This document shows positions 61,133 to 64,000 of a stretch of DNA of 64,000 nt, piece after piece; position 1 is the stretch's first letter, and each line of letters opens with the position of its first letter. The stretch comes from Bacteroidaceae bacterium. GTDB lineage: Bacteria; Bacteroidota; Bacteroidia; Bacteroidales; Bacteroidaceae. The position numbers were made by a program, and so were the translations under genes. The notes beneath the pieces are model-generated. The model did no database searches and was not told where the DNA came from. It saw only the letters and a list, made by a program, of their open reading frames with translations. Where the stretch lies: contig JAEEZS010000031.1 of the NCBI GenBank assembly GCA_016291905.1, forward strand, positions 62,001-126,000, given 5' to 3'.

Positions 61133-62923
61133 CTATGAAAATATCTTTGAAAACTCCTGTTCATCGATAATGGAAAGGGTCTTCTTTCCATCGGGGGTGT
61201 AATTGGGCATAGGGCATGCTAAAAGTTCGGCAACGATAGCGTTCATCTCTTCATTGGTGAGCACTTGCCCCACCACGATGGCAGCAGAACGTGCCATCGT
61301 GAGTGCCATGTTGCCTTGTACATCCGATTTTACGCTGTCTTTCTTCTCTAAGGCTGAGGAGAGCATCTCAACAACCAGTTTGCAGGGGTCGAGTCCTTCA
61401 ATTCCAGGTGGGATGCCTTGGATGGAGAAGCTTCCGCCTCCCATGTTGTTTATTTCGAATCCCAAACAGCTAAAGTCTGGCAGTAGTAAATCCATCTGGA
61501 TGGCCTCTGAGGGGGAAACCTGAACCATTTCAGGGAAAAGCATACCTTGTGATACACCATGCTTACCTTGAAGTTGGTGCATGTATCTGTCAAAAAGTAT
61601 GCGGACGTGCGCCCTGTGCTGCTCAATGAGCATCAGGCCTGTCCCGACTGGGGTGACGATATATTGTCCGTTAAATTGTATGCAATCGTAGGTTGCAGCC
61701 TGTTTTTCCGAATCGTTTTTGAAAAGCTCTGCCTGCTCAGTCGGAGCAGGAGGGATCGTTTCATAAAGTTTTTCCCAGTCGATAGGGGCTTTTCGTTCTG
61801 GGATTTCGCGGTTTGCCTGAAAGGGATTATAGTTAGGATGTGTTTCCGGCTGTGGAGGAGCAAAGCTCCTTTCTTTCGGCATGACTGGGATGTCAGGCTT
61901 ATCCGTTGTGTCAAAGTCAATCGTAGGGACGGCGTGTGAGCGTCCGAGTACTTCGCGAATGGAGGCAACGAGAATCTGCCAGATAGCGTGCTCATCCTCA
62001 AACTTGATTTCTGTCTTGGTGGGATGGATGTTGACGTCAATTCTGGAAGGGTCAACATCGAAATATATAAAATAGGAGACTTGTTCGTTCTCGGGAATGA
62101 GATTGGAGAAGGCTTCCTGTACGGCTTTGTGGAAATAGGGATGCCGCATGTATCGTCCGTTAACGAAGAAAAACTGATGGTTTCCTTTTTTGCGGGCACT
62201 TTCGGGGCCTCCTACAAAACCTGAAATGTTTGCAATGGATGTCTCTACATGAATGCCGAGCAATTCCTGGTTGGATTTTTTCCCGAAAAGCTGCATGACA
62301 CGTTGGCGCTGTCCTGTTTGGGCCAGGTTCAGGATTTCCGTGCCGTTGTGGTGGAGGGTAAAGGTTACTTCGTTGTTGACAAGGGCAACGCGCTCCACTT
62401 CGGTAATGATATTGCTGAGTTCTGTTTGGTCTGATTTAAGGAATTTGCGCCGTGCCGGGACGTTGAAGAAGAGGTTCTTGACTAAGAAATTGCTTCCTTT
62501 TGCACAAGCATCCACCTCTTGCCGGACGACTTTTGAACCTTCCAAATAGATAACCGTGCCGAGTTCGGCTTCTTCAGTACGGGTGTGCAGCTCCACCTGT
62601 GAAACGGCAGCTATGGAGGGCAGTGCCTCTCCGCGAAAACCGAAGGTGCCTAGCGCAAAAAGATCCGAGGCTTGGTGGATTTTTGATGTGGCATGTCGTT
62701 CGAAAGCCATGCGGGCATCGGTTTCACTCATACCTTTTCCGTCGTCGATAACCTGAATGCATGTCTTGCCAGCATCAGTAATGAGAACGTGGATAGTCTT
62801 GGCTCCGGCATCAATGGAGTTCTCGACCAGTTCCTTCACTACGGAGGCTGGACGTTGAATGACTTCTCCTGCAGCAATTTGGTTGGCAACGGAGTCGGGA
62901 AGAAGATGTATCAGGTCACTCAT
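61133..62923 (-). CDS. mutL: DNA mismatch repair protein MutL
   Basis: This 596-residue protein has the N-terminal GHKL ATPase domain with [26 protein letters not shown] (residues 16-41), [41 protein letters not shown] and the transducer domain ending in [16 protein letters not shown] and [13 protein letters not shown]. The C-terminal dimerisation domain has [25 protein letters not shown] do not see a DQHAx2Ex4E endonuclease motif: the sequence reads [16 protein letters not shown], so the metal site should be checked. It works with MutS in mismatch repair. It is the third gene of a run with the OstA-like and small membrane protein genes. Confidence 0.94.
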   Translation of the reverse strand: MSDLIHLLPDSVANQIAAGEVIQRPASVVKELVENSIDAGAKTIHVLITDAGKTCIQVIDDGKGMSETDARMAFERHATSKIHQASDLFALGTFGFRGEALPSIAAVSQVELHTRTEEAELGTVIYLEGSKVVRQEVDACAKGSNFLVKNLFFNVPARRKFLKSDQTELSNIITEVERVALVNNEVTFTLHHNGTEILNLAQTGQRQRVMQLFGKKSNQELLGIHVETSIANISGFVGGPESARKKGNHQFFFVNGRYMRHPYFHKAVQEAFSNLIPENEQVSYFIYFDVDPSRIDVNIHPTKTEIKFEDEHAIWQILVASIREVLGRSHAVPTIDFDTTDKPDIPVMPKERSFAPPQPETHPNYNPFQANREIPERKAPIDWEKLYETIPPAPTEQAELFKNDSEKQAATYDCIQFNGQYIVTPVGTGLMLIEQHRAHVRILFDRYMHQLQGKHGVSQGMLFPEMVQVSPSEAIQMDLLLPDFSCLGFEINNMGGGSFSIQGIPPGIEGLDPCKLVVEMLSSALEKKDSVKSDVQGNMALTMARSAAIVVGQVLTNEEMNAIVAELLACPMPNYTPDGKKTLSIIDEQEFSKIFS

Positions 62924-62951
62924 GATTTACGATTGGAAAACTAACGATAAG

Positions 62952-63245
62952 TTATTGCAAAAGGAAACGCCAGATGAGCAGAAGGGCAATGATGATCATA
63001 AAAATCCCAAAAGCGGATAGACGTCGGCCGTTCCCTTCTTCTCGTCCTTCCTTGAATCGCTTGAGATGGGTTGTCTGCTCCACAAACTTGCCGCGGATGT
63101 CTTCGGGGTCGAATTCTTTTTCGGGCAACATCCCTAGTTCGCGCTTGGCTTTCTCCTCAATCTTGCGGAGTTTCTCCTTACGCTCATCGTAGTAGATATA
63201 ATTGTGTTGGAACCTTCGTGGTTCCCTTTGTTTGAAGAAACTCAT
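62952..63245 (-). CDS. Small single-pass membrane protein of unknown function
   Basis: The start at 63243-63245 gives 97 residues (MSFFKQREPRRFQHNYIYYDERKEKLRKIEEKAKRELG...). It overlaps the stop of the OstA-like gene (ATGA). An upstream ATG lies inside that gene and is not used. The protein is highly charged for about 75 residues and ends in one membrane segment (FGIFMIIIALLLIWRFLLQ), so it is tail-anchored with the N-terminus probably cytoplasmic. I recognise the layout from Bacteroidales, where such a gene sits upstream of mutL, but know no function. The gap to mutL is 28 bp. Confidence 0.75.
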   Translation of the reverse strand: MSFFKQREPRRFQHNYIYYDERKEKLRKIEEKAKRELGMLPEKEFDPEDIRGKFVEQTTHLKRFKEGREEGNGRRLSAFGIFMIIIALLLIWRFLLQ

Positions 63246-64000
63246 GGTTGTATTCCTTTCAAAGTAGGCAGCGGGACGGGGCTGCGGTTGGTTTTCTTTA
63301 ATTTGTCTTCTGAATTCTTCCCCCTCCATATGAGGATATCGTAGGGACTTAGTGGGCGAAGCTTATTGAACCAGCCGAACGTAGGCAGTTTCATCTTGTC
63401 GGCAGGAATCTGCAGGATGGGATAGAATACGCCGTTAGATTTCTTAGTGATAAGAAGTTTCTCCATCTGGCGGTCTACCATGTAGGCTGTCAGGTGGCTT
63501 GCCTCAGTAGTGTTCATTCCTACCAATTCCTTTCCCTCATCTTCCTGATAATAATAGACTACAAGAACATTGCCTATAACATCCGTGTAGTCAATTTCGC
63601 CATTTTTGAAGTAGGCTTTTATCTCGCGCCCGCTGATCTGATTGAAATGAATAGAGTCGAGTTGCTCAACTACAAGGGCTTGTTCCTGCACATGCGCCCA
63701 CTCAATGGTGCTGTCATTCAGGTAAATCAGTATCTTCTCTCCTAACACCTGCTGCCCGCCGTTCCAAATGATAGGGTCGTAGTACATGGTGATGCAGGAA
63801 TCGAGGGTGTTAAAGACAAGGGAATCGCAGACGGCCTGCAAATCGCTGCGATACATCCTGACCTTGTGAAAGCCTTTGATGATGCGGTAAGTGGAGTCGG
63901 CAGGCTCTGAAGGAATGGTATCCTTCGGGAGAGGCTCAACGAGGGATTCCATCTTTGCTGTGTCTTGAGGAAGAACAATGGAATCATTCGTAAGTAGCAT
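63242..64000 (-). CDS. OstA/LptA-like protein (partial)
   Basis: The frame is open to the window edge, so the N-terminal part is missing; 252 residues are visible. The pattern of repeated short beta-strands (VRMYRSDLQAVCDSLVFNTLDSCITMYYDPIIWNGGQQVLGEKILIYLNDSTIEWAHV, then IKAYFKNGEIDYTDVIGNVLVVYYYQ) matches the beta-jellyroll of OstA/LptA proteins, which carry lipopolysaccharide across the periplasm. A C-terminal region follows (FGWFNKLRPLSPYDILIWRGKN). The visible ATG at 64000 is probably internal. Its stop overlaps the small membrane protein start by 4 bp. Confidence 0.75.
   Translation of the reverse strand: MLLTNDSIVLPQDTAKMESLVEPLPKDTIPSEPADSTYRIIKGFHKVRMYRSDLQAVCDSLVFNTLDSCITMYYDPIIWNGGQQVLGEKILIYLNDSTIEWAHVQEQALVVEQLDSIHFNQISGREIKAYFKNGEIDYTDVIGNVLVVYYYQEDEGKELVGMNTTEASHLTAYMVDRQMEKLLITKKSNGVFYPILQIPADKMKLPTFGWFNKLRPLSPYDILIWRGKNSEDKLKKTNRSPVPLPTLKGIQP

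Noticed and set aside
1-64000. tRNA, rRNA and riboswitches
   Set aside because: No cloverleaf with a T-loop TTCGA pattern, no rRNA sequence, and no recognisable TPP, cobalamin, SAM or other aptamer core was seen in intergenic DNA.

Overview
The window looks like a chromosomal segment of a Bacteroidales bacterium, most likely Prevotellaceae. Reasons: promoters match the Bacteroidota pattern TTTG-N19-21-TAnnTTTG; Shine-Dalgarno sequences are not evident; lipoproteins and signal peptides are numerous; C-termini resemble type IX secretion sorting tails; and the gene families are typical (GH43 and GH106 hydrolases, DUF3160, DUF2461, an HU-like protein with an extra domain, an OstA-like protein upstream of mutL, a fused alpha/beta 2-oxoacid dehydrogenase E1). 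I cannot fix genus or species from the sequence alone. No rRNA, tRNA, CRISPR array, phage or transposase gene was seen.

Layout. 1-9.8 kb (minus strand): a tricorn-like S41 protease (cut by the window edge), an ABC exporter, and a rhamnogalacturonan set (GH106 rhamnosidase, SGNH acetylesterase, GH2). 10-11.1 kb: a DUF2461 protein and a 60-residue acidic protein. 11.1-11.8 kb: a gene-free region with a palindromic element. 11.8-17.5 kb (minus): MATE transporter, alkaline phosphatase, argC, argR and an unknown secreted protein. 17.8-22.1 kb (plus): rhamnulokinase, rhamnose isomerase and a sugar permease. 22.1-25 kb: a beta-propeller lipoprotein, lipoate ligase and nitroreductase. 25-25.9 kb: a gene-free region with a large palindromic element. 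25.9-32.8 kb (minus): CotH/dockerin protein, periplasmic glutathione peroxidase and two GH43 enzymes. 33-43.1 kb (plus): esterase-like hydrolase, E2, E3 and fused E1, then a lipoprotein, DUF3160 and CapA. 43.3-44.5 kb: HU-like protein and TrmH-family methyltransferase. 44.5-49.8 kb: M28 peptidase and two GH43 enzymes, one fused to a YiiX-like cysteine hydrolase. 49.9-52.7 kb (minus): a compact run of DUF6249-like protein, ECF sigma, DUF5056-like protein, thyA and folA. 52.8-55.4 kb: RsmF-like methyltransferase and an unknown envelope protein. 55.4-60.9 kb (minus): an MBG/sorting-tail protein, OmpA and a long coiled-coil lipoprotein. 61.1-64 kb (minus): OstA-like protein, small membrane protein and mutL.

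How the genes fit together. Pectin side-chain breakdown (GH106, acetylesterase, GH2 and several GH43 enzymes) would release L-rhamnose, L-arabinose and galactose. The kinase, isomerase and permease at 17.8-22.1 kb take in rhamnose. The aldolase and any SusC/SusD pair are not in this window. The lipoate ligase at 23.3 kb can supply the lipoyl-dependent complex at 34-39 kb.

Most unusual points. (1) Short-word tandem arrays of 7- or 8-bp units that differ at a single purine/pyrimidine position fill small intergenic gaps and have entered two coding genes; several abut a GC-NAA-GC mini-hairpin. (2) The last ~70 bp of a GH43 gene occur three times, once after each of three consecutive genes. (3) ArgC lacks its catalytic cysteine. 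(4) A GH43 catalytic domain is fused to a YiiX-like permuted-papain domain. (5) Two large palindromic elements occupy the gene-free regions, and 22-bp palindromic units lie in the likely leader of the HU-like gene.
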